Assembly (NCBI GenBank): GCA_965116765.1
Contig: OZ220718.1
Span: 5,208,001-5,272,000, forward strand
Direction of reading: 5' to 3'
DNA length: 64,000 bases
From: JAJEEA01 sp965116765
GTDB taxonomy: Bacteria > Acidobacteriota > Vicinamibacteria > Vicinamibacterales > UBA8438
Positions 52,785 to 62,306 of this stretch are shown here, in pieces (the first letter of the stretch is position 1; each line of letters starts with the position of its first letter). Under the pieces are notes generated by a model. The model did not search any database. It worked only from the letters and a program-made list of their open reading frames with translations, and was not told where the DNA came from. Both the position numbers and the translations under genes were made by a program.

Positions 52785-53924
52785 ATGCGAGAAGCACGCA
52801 CGAGATCCATCGGCCGGCGCGAGGTGATGCGGGCGTTGGGGGCCGGGGCGGTCGGACTCGGGTTCGGCGGGGTCGGCGCCCCGGCGAGCGCCCGCGGCCC
52901 GGCCGGCGCGGGGCTGCAGCCGGCTTCCGGATTGGCCTTTCCCGACGGGGCGGTGGTGCGCACGCGGCTGGGCGACGTGTCGCCCGAGGACCTCGCGGGC
53001 GGCGCGACCCTCTTCCACGAGCATCTCTCGTTCGCGTACAGCAGCCCGCCGCCCGAGCCGCGCGCGCCCGGCACCCCGCCGCCCCCGGCGCCCTCCAACG
53101 ACGAGATGGTCGACCTCCTGGTGGAAGAGCTGCAGATGGCCGCGTTCGACGGGGTGAGCTGCATCGTCGACTCGTCCATCGGCCCCCGCACCGAGCAGCA
53201 GCTTGCGAACCTCACGGCGATGGCGCGGCGGTCGGGCGTGCACGTCGTCCTCGGCGGCAGCTACTTTCTGCTGCGGTCCTATCCGGAGGAGATCGTCGGG
53301 CTGCCCGAGGAGGCGATTGCGGCGAGGCTCGTCGAGCAGGCGGGCCGCGAGGGGTGGGGGGCGCTGGGCGAGGTCGGCACCTCGTTTCCGGAGATGCACG
53401 ACGAGGAGCGGAAGATGCTGCGCGCGGTCAGCCGCGCCCATCGCGAGACGGGGCTCCCCATCTTCACGCACGTGCCTCATGAGAGCTGCCCCTCGTGCGC
53501 CATCGAGCAGCTCGACATCTACGAGGCGCAGGGGGTCGACCTCGCCCACCTGTGCATCGGACACCAGTCGACGATCAAGCGCTCGGACGACCCGGGGTGG
53601 GAGACCCACCGGGAGATTGCCCGCCGGGGCGCGTTCATCGGGCTCGACACCGTCGGCCACCGCATGAGCGCGTCGTTCATCCCCGAGAGCGAGAAGGTCG
53701 AGATGGTGCTGAGCGCGATCGACGCGGGGTTCGAAGACCACGTCCTGCTGTCGTCCGACTTCGCCAACACCACCCAGCTCAAGGCCAACTGGGGCAACGG
53801 GTTCTCGACCGTGCTCGTGCAGTTCGTCCCGAAGCTGCGCTATCGGGGGGTGCCGGAGGACGTCATCCGCAAGATCCTGGTCGACAATCCCCGCCGGTGG
53901 CTGGCCTTCCGGCCGGCGGCCTGA
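52785..53924 (+). CDS. Tat-exported phosphotriesterase-family hydrolase
   Basis: The 379-residue product has a twin-arginine-type start (SIGRREVMRALGAGAVGLGF) and a TIM barrel with an HxH motif in LFHEHLSFAY near 78. Further ligands appear in THVPHESCPS, IGHQSTIKRSDD and LSSDFANTTQ. It belongs to the phosphotriesterase/lactonase-like family, which hydrolyses lactones or phosphotriesters. The lysine that usually bridges the metals is not obvious, so the site may be of the glutamate type. It starts a plus-strand run with formyl-CoA transferase and others. GTG 52755 is an alternative start. Confidence 0.82.
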   Translation: MREARTRSIGRREVMRALGAGAVGLGFGGVGAPASARGPAGAGLQPASGLAFPDGAVVRTRLGDVSPEDLAGGATLFHEHLSFAYSSPPPEPRAPGTPPPPAPSNDEMVDLLVEELQMAAFDGVSCIVDSSIGPRTEQQLANLTAMARRSGVHVVLGGSYFLLRSYPEEIVGLPEEAIAARLVEQAGREGWGALGEVGTSFPEMHDEERKMLRAVSRAHRETGLPIFTHVPHESCPSCAIEQLDIYEAQGVDLAHLCIGHQSTIKRSDDPGWETHREIARRGAFIGLDTVGHRMSASFIPESEKVEMVLSAIDAGFEDHVLLSSDFANTTQLKANWGNGFSTVLVQFVPKLRYRGVPEDVIRKILVDNPRRWLAFRPAA

Positions 53925-54082
53925 GCGCTTGGCGTAGATGCGATAATGTACAGTTTCGAGCGGCAGGCGGCACCTCCACCGATGCACTCGCCGGGTGGCG
54001 GCCGTCGTTGCCGGGTGCGTGATTACGTCGAGTCAGCACGCCGTCGGTGCACGCCGTCGGCCGTCAAGTCCACGGAGAGTCC

Positions 54083-55327
54083 ATGAAAGCCCTCGAGGGA
54101 GTACGTGTTCTGGACATGACGCATGTCCAGTCGGGACCGACCTGCACCCAGTTGCTCGCCTGGTTCGGCGCCGACGTCATCAAGGTCGAGCGCCCGGGCA
54201 AGGGGGACGCCACGCGAGGTCAGCTGCGCGACATACCCGACGTCGACAGCCTGTACTTCACGATGCTGAACCACAACAAGCGCAGCGTCACCCTCAACAC
54301 CAAGAGCGAGAGCGGGAAGGCCCTCTTCACGCGCCTGTTGCAGAGCTGCGACGTCCTCGCCGAGAACTTCGCCCCCGGTGCGCTCGACCGCATGGGTTTC
54401 TCCTGGGAGCGCATCCAGGAGATCAACCCGCGCATCATCTACGCGTCGGTCAAGGGCTTCGGGCCGGGGCCCTACGAGGACTGCAAGGTCTACGAGAACG
54501 TCGCCCAGTGCGCGGGCGGCGGGGCCAGCACGACGGGGTTCCCCGAGGGGCCGCCGGTCGTCGCGGGGGCGCAGATCGGCGACTCGGGCACCGGCCTGCA
54601 CCTCGCCCTGGGCATCGTGACCGCCCTCTTCCAGCGCGAGAAGACGGGGCGGGGCCAGCGGGTGGAGTGCGCCATGCAGGACGGGGTGCTCAACCTCTGC
54701 CGCGTCAAGCTCCGCGACCAGCAGCGCCTGACCCACGGGCCCCTGAAGGAGTACCCGCAGTATCCCCACGGCACGTTCGGGAAGGCGACGCCGAGGGCCG
54801 GCAACGCCTCCGGCGGCGGCCAGCCCGGCTGGATCGTCAAGTGCAAGGGGTGGGAGACCGACCCCGACGCCTACATCTACGTCATCGCCCAGGCCGCGGC
54901 CTTCGACGGCCTCGCCCGGGTCATCGGCCACGAGGACTGGCTGACCGATCCCGAGTGGAACACTCCCGAGGTCCGACTGCCGAAGATCGGCGAGATGTTC
55001 GACGAGATCGAGAAGTGGACGCAGACCCTGACCAAGTTCGAGGTCATGGAGGTGCTGAACCCGCTGAACGTGCCGTGCGGGCCGGTGCTGTCGATGAAGG
55101 AGCTGTCGGAGGAGCCTTCGCTGCGGGCGACGGGAACGGTGGTCGAGGTCGACCATCCGGAGCGCGGGCCATACCTCACCGTGGGCAACCCCGTCAAGCT
55201 GTCGGACTCGCCGGCCGACGTCAAGCGGTCGCCGCTGCTGGGCGAGCACACCGACGAGGTGCTGCGCGAGGTGCTCGGGATGGACGACGCGGCGATCGCC
55301 CGGGCCCGGGCCGACCGGGCGGTGTAG
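54083..55327 (+). CDS. frc: Formyl-CoA transferase (oxalate CoA-transferase)
   Basis: The 414-residue protein closely follows the Frc/YfdW pattern: GVRVLDMTHVQSGPTCTQLL, AWFGADVIKVERPGKGDATR, NHNKRSVTLNTKSESGK, IGDSGTGLHLALG (catalytic Asp near 168), MQDGVLNLCRVKLRDQQRL, GGGQPGWIVKCKGWETDPDA and PLLGEHTDEVL. It moves CoA between formate and oxalate in the cytoplasm, the first step of oxalate degradation. The usual partner oxalyl-CoA decarboxylase is not in this window; instead a ketopantoate-reductase-like gene follows after about 190 bases. A good ribosome-binding sequence (GGAGAGTCC) precedes the ATG. Confidence 0.9.
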   Translation: MKALEGVRVLDMTHVQSGPTCTQLLAWFGADVIKVERPGKGDATRGQLRDIPDVDSLYFTMLNHNKRSVTLNTKSESGKALFTRLLQSCDVLAENFAPGALDRMGFSWERIQEINPRIIYASVKGFGPGPYEDCKVYENVAQCAGGGASTTGFPEGPPVVAGAQIGDSGTGLHLALGIVTALFQREKTGRGQRVECAMQDGVLNLCRVKLRDQQRLTHGPLKEYPQYPHGTFGKATPRAGNASGGGQPGWIVKCKGWETDPDAYIYVIAQAAAFDGLARVIGHEDWLTDPEWNTPEVRLPKIGEMFDEIEKWTQTLTKFEVMEVLNPLNVPCGPVLSMKELSEEPSLRATGTVVEVDHPERGPYLTVGNPVKLSDSPADVKRSPLLGEHTDEVLREVLGMDDAAIARARADRAV

Positions 55328-55515
55328 GACTTGCCCCACGGGTGCTTCGGAGCCCCGTCGCGGTCGCTCTGGGAGGCAAGCGGTTTCGGAAGAAGACGGC
55401 GGGGCCGGTGGCGCGATCGGTCGAGCGACGGACGTTCGACCGCGGCGCCCCGGGTGGAGTTCGTCCGGGAGCTGCTGCTCGCGAAGGCCGGGGCGCCGTC
55501 GAGACAAGGAGCGAC

Positions 55516-56520
55516 ATGAAGGTCTGCGTAGTCGGAGCGGGAGCCATCGGCGGCTACATGGCGGTGCGGCTGGCCCACGCGGGTCACACGGTGTCGGCGA
55601 TCGCGCGCGGTCCCCATCTCGCCGCCATCCGGGCGAACGGGCTGAAGCTGATCGAGGGCGACCAGGAGCTCGTGGCGACGGACCTGACCGCCACCGACCG
55701 CGTCGGCGAGCCGGGGCCGCAGGACATCGTGCTCCTGGCCCTGAAGGCGCACCAGATAGTCCCCGTCGTCGACGACCTGCCGGCCCTGTTCGGTCCCGAC
55801 ACCGTCATCGTGACGCTGCAGAACGGCATCCCGTGGTGGTACTTCCAGCAGGTCGACGGCGAGTACGCGGGCCGAGTGGTCGAGACGGTGGACCCCGGCG
55901 GGGTGCTGTTCCGGGCCATCGACCCGGGGCGCGTCATCGGCTGCATCGCCTATCCGGCGGCCGAGATCGCCGAGCCGGGGGTGATCCGGCACATCGAGGG
56001 CAACCGGTTCCCGGTGGGCGAGCTCGACGGCCGCGACTCGGAGCGGGTGCGCATGGTCTCGGGCCTGTTCGAGGAGGCCGGCTTCAAGTCCCGCGTCCTC
56101 GACGACATCCGCTCCGAGATCTGGCTGAAGCTGTGGGGGAACCTGACCTTCAACCCCATCAGCGCGCTGACCCACTCGACCCTCGTCGACATCTGCCGGT
56201 TCCCCCTGACGCGCGCCCTCGCCGCCGCCATGATGACCGAGGCCCAGCAGGTCGCGGAGCGGCTCGGCGCCCGCTTCCGGGTGCCGATGGAGCGCCGCAT
56301 CGCCGGGGCCGAGGGCGTCGGCAAGCACAAGACGTCGATGCTGCAGGACGTGGAGGCGGGCAAGCCCCTCGAGGTGGACGGCATGCTCGGCGTGGTCGTC
56401 GAGCTCGCGGAGATGACCGGGGTCGAGGTGCCGACCCTGCGCGCCCTCCACGCCTGCGTCAGCCTGCTGAACCGGACGATTCAGGACGAGGGCGTCCGTA
56501 TCAAGGGGACGCCGAAGTAG
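55516..56520 (+). CDS. 2-dehydropantoate 2-reductase (ketopantoate reductase) family
   Basis: The 334-residue enzyme has a Rossmann start with GAGAIGG at 7-13 for NADPH and the two-domain fold ending with KLWGNLTFNPISALTHSTL and the substrate region HKTSMLQDVEAGKPLEVDGM. Family members make pantoate for CoA, but many paralogues reduce other 2-keto acids. Its place after frc suggests catabolism rather than vitamin synthesis. AAGGAG lies before ATG 55516. Confidence 0.88.
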   Translation: MKVCVVGAGAIGGYMAVRLAHAGHTVSAIARGPHLAAIRANGLKLIEGDQELVATDLTATDRVGEPGPQDIVLLALKAHQIVPVVDDLPALFGPDTVIVTLQNGIPWWYFQQVDGEYAGRVVETVDPGGVLFRAIDPGRVIGCIAYPAAEIAEPGVIRHIEGNRFPVGELDGRDSERVRMVSGLFEEAGFKSRVLDDIRSEIWLKLWGNLTFNPISALTHSTLVDICRFPLTRALAAAMMTEAQQVAERLGARFRVPMERRIAGAEGVGKHKTSMLQDVEAGKPLEVDGMLGVVVELAEMTGVEVPTLRALHACVSLLNRTIQDEGVRIKGTPK

Positions 56521-56700
56521 CCGCGCCGGCGGCTCGCAGCCGCGATGGGGTATCGCGGCCGCGGCAGCCGGGCGACGCCGAAGCTCGCGAACCGGGAGTC
56601 CGCGTACGAAGGGGCGGCGCCGACTCCTGCGCCCCGGGCGAAGGCGCCCGGCGAGCCGGGAGCGACGGATGTTCGAGCTGCGGGTCTGGAGACCGTGCCC

Positions 56701-57450
56701 ATGAGATTGACGTGGACCGTCATGGCGCTGTTCGTCGCGGGTCCTGCCGGCACGGCGGACGCAAGAGCGGGGGAGGCCCAGGAGAACCGGGTCACCGTCT
56801 GGGACGGGGTCTACACCGCCGAGCAGGCGGAGCGCGGCGAAGCCGTGTACAAGAGCCACTGCCTCAGCTGCCACCAGGCCGACTTCAGCGGCACCGAGGA
56901 GGCCAGCGCCCTGTCCGGCGACGCGTTCATGGACGCGTGGCGCGAGGACACCGTCGGCAACCTCTACACCCGCACCCGGAACCTGATGCCCTTCGACGAG
57001 CCGGCCAGCCTGAGCGACGACGCCTACCTCGACAGCGTCGCCTATCTGCTGCAGGTCAACGGGTTCCCCGCCGGCCCCCGCGAGCTGACCGTGGCGGGGG
57101 CGGCCGACGTCCGCATCGAGGCCGAGGACGGCCCCGGCGACGTGCCCAGCTTCGCCCTGGTGAGCGTCGTCGGCTGCCTGGAGCGCGGTGACGGCGGGGA
57201 CTGGATGCTGACCCGGGCCGCCCCCGCTGTCCGCACGACAGACCCTTCCGAATCGAGCCCCGAGGCGCTGGCCGCCCTTGCGGGGCGGCCGCTCGGCACC
57301 CGGACGTTCGAGCTGATGGCCGTCTACCCCGACCCCGCCGCCCACGTCGGCCACCGGATGGAAGCGAAGGGGTTCCTCATCCGGTCCCCGGACCGGGACC
57401 GCGTCAACGTCAGCACCCTCGGGATGGTCGCGGAGAGGTGCGGTCCCTGA
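56701..57450 (+). CDS. Secreted c-type cytochrome with an added C-terminal domain
   Basis: The 249-residue protein has a leader (LTWTVMALFVAGPAGTADAR), a cytochrome c domain with CLSCH near 54 and an NLMPFDEP methionine as the likely sixth ligand. From residue 135 a separate domain follows (FALVSVVGCLERGDGGDWML, then FELMAVYPDPAAHVGHRMEA). The GCLER start and AHVGHRMEA end recall a small OB-like domain seen in other acidobacterial secreted proteins. It may accept electrons from a periplasmic dehydrogenase. Convergent with the ADOP gene; an inverted repeat (ACCTTGCCA, 57491; TGGCAAGGT, 57549) lies between them. Confidence 0.78.
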   Translation: MRLTWTVMALFVAGPAGTADARAGEAQENRVTVWDGVYTAEQAERGEAVYKSHCLSCHQADFSGTEEASALSGDAFMDAWREDTVGNLYTRTRNLMPFDEPASLSDDAYLDSVAYLLQVNGFPAGPRELTVAGAADVRIEAEDGPGDVPSFALVSVVGCLERGDGGDWMLTRAAPAVRTTDPSESSPEALAALAGRPLGTRTFELMAVYPDPAAHVGHRMEAKGFLIRSPDRDRVNVSTLGMVAERCGP

Positions 57451-57574
57451 TGCCGGAGACCGGATGGAGCTTGGGACGGTGACGGGAATTACCTTGCCAC
57501 GTGCCGCGCACGGGAACCGCGGGCGCGCGGGACGATCCTGAACGTGGTTGGCAAGGTTGTATCGATCACTGTCC

Positions 57575-60040
57575 TTAGTTCCCGCGCAACGCGAGCAGCG
57601 GGTCGACCCGGGTGGCGCGCCGGGCCGGCACCGCGACGGCGCCCAGGGCCACGGCGGCGAGCACGAGCGGCACGGTGACGAACGTGGCCGGGTCGGACGT
57701 CTCGACCCCGAAGAGGAAGCTGGCGAGGAGGCGGGTGAGCCCGGTTGCGGAGGCGACGCCGATGACGACGCCGGCCGCGACCAGCCGCATCCCCTGCAGC
57801 ACGACCATTCTCCAGACGTGCGCGGTCTCGGCCCCCAGAGCCAGGCGGACGCCGATCTCCTGCGTCCGCTGCTCGACCGAGTACGCCATCAGGCCGTAGA
57901 CGCCGATGGCGGCCAGCAGCAGCGCCGCCGCGCCGAACACCGTCATCAGCAGCATGTTGAACCGCTGCCGGGCCGTGGACCGCGACACCACCTCGCCCAT
58001 GGTCCGGACGTCCGAGACCGGCAGGCCGGTAGCCAGCCGCAGCTCCTCCTGAATCTGCCGGTCGAGCGCGCCCGGGGCGGTCCGCGTCCGGACCGTCCAG
58101 CCCATCGGCGCGATCTCGAGGGCGAGCGCGCTCACCGCGTCCGGCAGCTGCGCCTGCGGCACGTACATGCGGGGCTGCGGGTCGGTGTCGAGTCCCGCGT
58201 CCCGCACGTCGGCCACCACCCCGATGATCTGCCGTTCGGGCTCGTCGGCGAACTGCTGCATGACGCCCCGGCCGATCACGAGCCGGCCGGTGAGGGGGTC
58301 GCCGTCGGGCCAGTAGCGGTCGGCCATCGTCTCGTTGATGACGACGACCGGGGGCGTCCCCCCGACGTCGCGATCCGTGAACACCCGGCCGCGCCGGAGG
58401 GGGATGCGGAACACCTCGAAGAACCCGTCCGACACCGTCACCCAGCCGCCCCCGCCGTGGAACGGCCCGTCCTCGAGCGGCCGCCCGGAGATGATGAACG
58501 GCAGCCCGAACCCGCCCTCGAGCGGCACGCAGCACGTGGCCGCGGCATGCTCGACGCCGGGCACCGCGCGCAGGCGGTCGACCCCGGTGCGCAGGACCTG
58601 CTCGACCCCGGCGGCGGTCTCGAAGCGCGGTCCGGTAAGCGACGTCCGCATCGTGAGCACGTTGGCGGCGTCGAAGCCGGGGTCGACGGCGTTCAGGGCG
58701 ATGGACGTGCGGATCAGCAGGGCCGAGCCGATCAGCAGGATCAACGCCAGCGCGACCTCGCCGACGACGAGCACCGCGCGCGTGCGGTTCTGGCGGAAGC
58801 CGGTGCCGGTGCGCCCGCCGCCCTCCTTGAGGGTCCCGCCGAGGTCGGTGCGCGACCCCTGCAGCGCCGGGATCAGCCCGAACAGCACCCCCGTCCCCAC
58901 CGACACCGCGACCGCGAACAGCAGCACGCGCCAGTCGACGGCGACGAGCGCCCCGTCGGGGCCGATGCGCGGCAGCCCGACGGTGCTCACCGACAGCAGG
59001 GCCCGGACGCCGGCGACGCCGGCGGCGAGCCCCAGCGCCCCGCCGACCACCGACAGCACGACGCTCTCCGTCAGCAGCTGCCGGACGAGGCGGCCGCGCC
59101 CGGCGCCGAGGGCGGTGCGGAGCGCGATCTCCCGCTTCCGGCCGACCGCCCGCACGAGCAGCAGGTTGGCGACGTTGGCGCAGGCGATGAGCAGCACGAG
59201 GCCGACGGCGCCGAGGAGCACCAGCAGGAGGGGCCGGGCGTTCCGGACCAGCATCTCCCGGATGGGCTCCGCCCCGAAGGCGGCCTCCCCTTCGGGGAAG
59301 ACCTCGGGGAAGCGCTCGCGGTACGGGCCGGTCGACTGGGCCAGCGCCGCCTGGGCCTGCGCCAGCGAGACGCCGGGCCTCAGCCGGCCCGCGACGGTGA
59401 AGTAGTGTCCCTGGTCGGTCGCGTTGGGGTCGAGCTGGAACGGGGTCCAGACGTCGGGGGCGGCGCCGAAGTCGCTGAAGTCGAAGCCCTCGCTCACCAC
59501 GCCGACGACGACGTGCGGCTCCCCGCTCAGCGACAGGCTGCGGCCGACGATCTCCGGATCGCGGTCGAACCGGCGTTCCCACAGGCGCTCGCCGACGAGC
59601 GCCACCTTCGGTCCGTTGGGCAGGTCCTCCTCGGCCGTGAAGGCGCGCCCCGAGACGATGGCGGCGCCGAAGAGCCGGAAGTAGTCGGCCGAGACCTGGG
59701 CCCAGCGCAGTTGCTCGGGCACGTCGCCGCCGGTGTCGTTGATGCGGCCGGCCCGGAAGGCGGACACGTGCTGCAGCACCTCGTCCTGGGCCCGCCAGTA
59801 CGCGAACTTCGCCGGGGACCCGCCGGGGTTGCGGCCCTGCGGAGACACCACCTGCAGCCACACGATGCGATCGGGCTCGGGGAACGGCGCCGGCTTCAGC
59901 AGGACCGTGTTGACGATGGAGAAGACCGCGGTGGCCGCCCCGATGCCCAGGGCCAGCGCCGCGACGGCGGCCAGGGTGAAGCCGGGGCTGCGAACGAGCC
60001 CGCGGACGGTGTGCCGGAGATCGTGCAGAAGTGTGTCCAT
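57575..60040 (-). CDS. ADOP-family (MacB/FtsX-like) permease
   Basis: The 821-residue protein has a single N-terminal helix (GFTLAAVAALALGIGAATAVF), a periplasmic domain, three central helices (LLVLLGAVGLVLLIACANVA; LIACANVANLLLVRAVGRKR), a second periplasmic domain and a final helix trio with MAYSVEQRTQEIGVRLALGA. The duplicated FtsX halves are the hallmark of acidobacterial duplicated orphan permeases (ADOP), for which the ATPase is encoded elsewhere or absent. It probably couples ATP hydrolysis to efflux or mechanical signalling. ATG 60040 begins MDTLLHDLRHTVRGL. Confidence 0.9.
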   Translation of the reverse strand: MDTLLHDLRHTVRGLVRSPGFTLAAVAALALGIGAATAVFSIVNTVLLKPAPFPEPDRIVWLQVVSPQGRNPGGSPAKFAYWRAQDEVLQHVSAFRAGRINDTGGDVPEQLRWAQVSADYFRLFGAAIVSGRAFTAEEDLPNGPKVALVGERLWERRFDRDPEIVGRSLSLSGEPHVVVGVVSEGFDFSDFGAAPDVWTPFQLDPNATDQGHYFTVAGRLRPGVSLAQAQAALAQSTGPYRERFPEVFPEGEAAFGAEPIREMLVRNARPLLLVLLGAVGLVLLIACANVANLLLVRAVGRKREIALRTALGAGRGRLVRQLLTESVVLSVVGGALGLAAGVAGVRALLSVSTVGLPRIGPDGALVAVDWRVLLFAVAVSVGTGVLFGLIPALQGSRTDLGGTLKEGGGRTGTGFRQNRTRAVLVVGEVALALILLIGSALLIRTSIALNAVDPGFDAANVLTMRTSLTGPRFETAAGVEQVLRTGVDRLRAVPGVEHAAATCCVPLEGGFGLPFIISGRPLEDGPFHGGGGWVTVSDGFFEVFRIPLRRGRVFTDRDVGGTPPVVVINETMADRYWPDGDPLTGRLVIGRGVMQQFADEPERQIIGVVADVRDAGLDTDPQPRMYVPQAQLPDAVSALALEIAPMGWTVRTRTAPGALDRQIQEELRLATGLPVSDVRTMGEVVSRSTARQRFNMLLMTVFGAAALLLAAIGVYGLMAYSVEQRTQEIGVRLALGAETAHVWRMVVLQGMRLVAAGVVIGVASATGLTRLLASFLFGVETSDPATFVTVPLVLAAVALGAVAVPARRATRVDPLLALRGN

Positions 60041-60532
60041 GGGCTGCTGTTCCGTGTCGAAGTGTCCGAGGGCGGGCATCCCCTGCGGGAGGGATGCCCT
60101 ACAGCACTAGGACGAGCTCATGGGGCCGCGAGTTCGGCAGCCTGGTGGGCGAGAGCGGGTGGTTGGTGGACGGGAATGCAGAGGACGAGGTGGGGAGTCG
60201 GGGGGCGAGGGTCTCCGGGGTCGCGGGTGAAACGTCGTCGGGGTGAACACGGTCGGGGTCAAGTCAAGGACCGCTGGCGTCGCGGATGAACGCCGTCGGG
60301 ATCGGGGTGAACACCGTCGGGTTTGGCGGTGAACGCCGTTGGGGGGCGGGGGGGGTGAACGCCGTCGGGGTCGGGGATGAAGGCCGTCGGCGTCCCCAGC
60401 CCGGCGCGGCGAGAACCGACGTCCGCACTCCACCCATCGAACGGATCGACCGTGACACGGCGCAATCCGAAGCCGAGGTGCAAGGTGGAAGCGCCGGCAG
60501 ACCGCCGAGGGAGCGGGCTTCCGGCTGCCGTT
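60041..60532. repeat. Gene-less region with imperfect 21-26-bp tandem repeats
   Basis: At 60228-60394 seven units starting TGAA(C/A)-(G/A)C-(C/G)GTCGGGG follow each other at about 60228, 60244, 60287, 60308, 60330, 60356 and 60378. On the minus strand they encode repeated PDGVHP, but the frame has no start or family, so a coding role is unlikely. No gene is supported in 60041-60532. Confidence 0.6.
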
Positions 60533-62083
60533 CTACTGCCCGCCCGCCGGCCTGACCACCGCCACGCTGTTGACGTCGCGCTCGTGCTCGGCGCGGTAGA
60601 CGCCCTGCTCGCGCATGTAGCGGCGCAGCAGCTCGGCCGTGTGGTCGGCGCGCTTGACGGTGCCGGTGTAGTGCACGCCGTCGGCGATGCGGAGGGGCGT
60701 CCAGCCCTCGCGGCTCTCGGCCAGGAGGTCCGCCCCGCGGTCGACGAGGAACTCGACGATGGGGTTCGCTCCCCGCAGGGCCGCCCCGTGCAGCGCCGTG
60801 TATCCCCGGTCGTCGGCCTGCAGCACGCCGCGGTCGCCGAGCTCCCACGCGAGCTGCACCGCGTCGAACGCCTCGTCGTTGGTGCCGGCGCTCTCGCCCA
60901 CGTTGAAGATGCCGACCCCGGCCGCGACCATCAGGGGCGAGGCGTCGCCCTCGGTCGGCATGCGGGTGTCGGCGCCGTGGTCGGCGAGGAGCTGCATCAG
61001 CGGGACGTCGGCGTGCTTGGCCGCGAGCAGGTAGGGGGTGGCCCCCACGCGGTTCAGGTTGTTCCGCTCGCGGTTGTTGAACCGCTGCGACTGGCGCAGG
61101 TCCGGGTCGGCCCCGTTCTCGAGGAGGAACCGCGCGAACTCGAGGGTGTCGAGGCTGTCGAGCAGCCGCACCGGGGGCATGCCCTTGCCCGAGTTGGGCC
61201 GGCGCGTGTACGAGAGCTGGTGCAGGGCGGTCCAGCCCTGCTCGGCCGCGTTGGGGTCGGCGCCCCGCTCGACGAGGTGCTTCGCGAGCGAGAAGTGCCC
61301 GTTGGTCACCGCGATGACCAGCGCGCTGGTGCCCGCGGGGCCGCCCACGCCGCGTCCCAGGGCCGCCTCCGCTTCCGCCGACCGGGGGCGGATGGTGTCG
61401 TTCACGTCGGCCCCGGCCGCGAGCAGGGCGTCGACCGCCGCGGCCTGCCCGGCCCGCACCGCGAAGAGCAGCGCCGACCAGCCGGCGTCCGAGCGCTCGT
61501 CGACGCGGGCCCCGAGCTCGATCAGGGTGTGCACGGCCCGGGCGTGGTTCTGGGCGGCGGCCCACATCAGCGCGGTCTGGCCGCGCCAGCTCTCGCGCGC
61601 CGCCACGTCGGCGCCGTGGGCGAGCAGCAGCCGCAGCGTGTCGACGTCGCCGGCGCGGGCGGCGGCCATCAGCACCGTCTCGCCCTCGGGCAGGGTGGCG
61701 TTGGGGTCGGCGCCCGCTTCGAGCAGCGCGCCGACGATGCGGGCTTCGCCCCGCTCCGCGGCCAGCGCGAGCGGGGTCACGCCGTACCGGTTCGTGACGC
61801 CGGTGCGGGCCCCCGCCGCGAGCAGGAGGCGGGCCGTCTCGACGTCGCCCTGGTAGGCCGCCCAGTGCAGCGCGGTGGTGCCGTCCACCTCGGCCGCGTT
61901 CACGTCGGCCTGCTGCTCGAGCAGGGCGCGGACGGCGGCGGCGTCCTCCGCCCTGGCGGCGTCGACGAGCGGCACCGCGGGGGCCGCGGCGCCTGCCGAG
62001 GTGGCCGTCAGTAGACCCGCGCCGACGATCGACAAGGTCCAGTTGGCGACGGACCGCAACTCGGATCCGGGATTCGTGAGCAT
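60533..62083 (-). CDS. Secreted ankyrin-repeat protein, copy C (diverged)
   Basis: The 516-residue product has a leader (TLSIVGAGLLTATSAGAAAP) and about eleven ankyrin repeats (VDGTTALHWAAYQGDVETAR, GVTPLALAAERGEARIVGAL). Its centre has a longer insert (SYTRRPNSGKGMPPVRLLDS), and it ends VVRPAGGQ. It shares the fold, not close sequence, with copies A and B. Surface or periplasmic protein binding is likely. Start ATG 62083 (MLTNPGSEL) is plausible but has weak upstream signal. Confidence 0.85.
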   Translation of the reverse strand: MLTNPGSELRSVANWTLSIVGAGLLTATSAGAAAPAVPLVDAARAEDAAAVRALLEQQADVNAAEVDGTTALHWAAYQGDVETARLLLAAGARTGVTNRYGVTPLALAAERGEARIVGALLEAGADPNATLPEGETVLMAAARAGDVDTLRLLLAHGADVAARESWRGQTALMWAAAQNHARAVHTLIELGARVDERSDAGWSALLFAVRAGQAAAVDALLAAGADVNDTIRPRSAEAEAALGRGVGGPAGTSALVIAVTNGHFSLAKHLVERGADPNAAEQGWTALHQLSYTRRPNSGKGMPPVRLLDSLDTLEFARFLLENGADPDLRQSQRFNNRERNNLNRVGATPYLLAAKHADVPLMQLLADHGADTRMPTEGDASPLMVAAGVGIFNVGESAGTNDEAFDAVQLAWELGDRGVLQADDRGYTALHGAALRGANPIVEFLVDRGADLLAESREGWTPLRIADGVHYTGTVKRADHTAELLRRYMREQGVYRAEHERDVNSVAVVRPAGGQ

Positions 62084-62306
62084 CGTTGGCTCCAGCTGTC
62101 GGGGTCGAGCATCGGCTTGGCCCCTGTTGGCTGTATGCTAGCGTCCGTTCTGTCGATCCGCAACCGGGATGATGGAGGCGGTGGATTCCGCTGAGACTGG
62201 TACGGCCCTTGCTTCTGGTGACTTGACTGGATGACTTGACCGACGGTGGCGCCGGTCAGGCGGCCGGCCCTTTGACCGCCGTCGCCATCGTGGGACAGAG
62301 GGGGCC

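Noticed and set aside
53925..54082. Additional small gene between the phosphotriesterase and frc
   Set aside because: No start with a plausible protein is seen; the stretch appears to be a promoter region.
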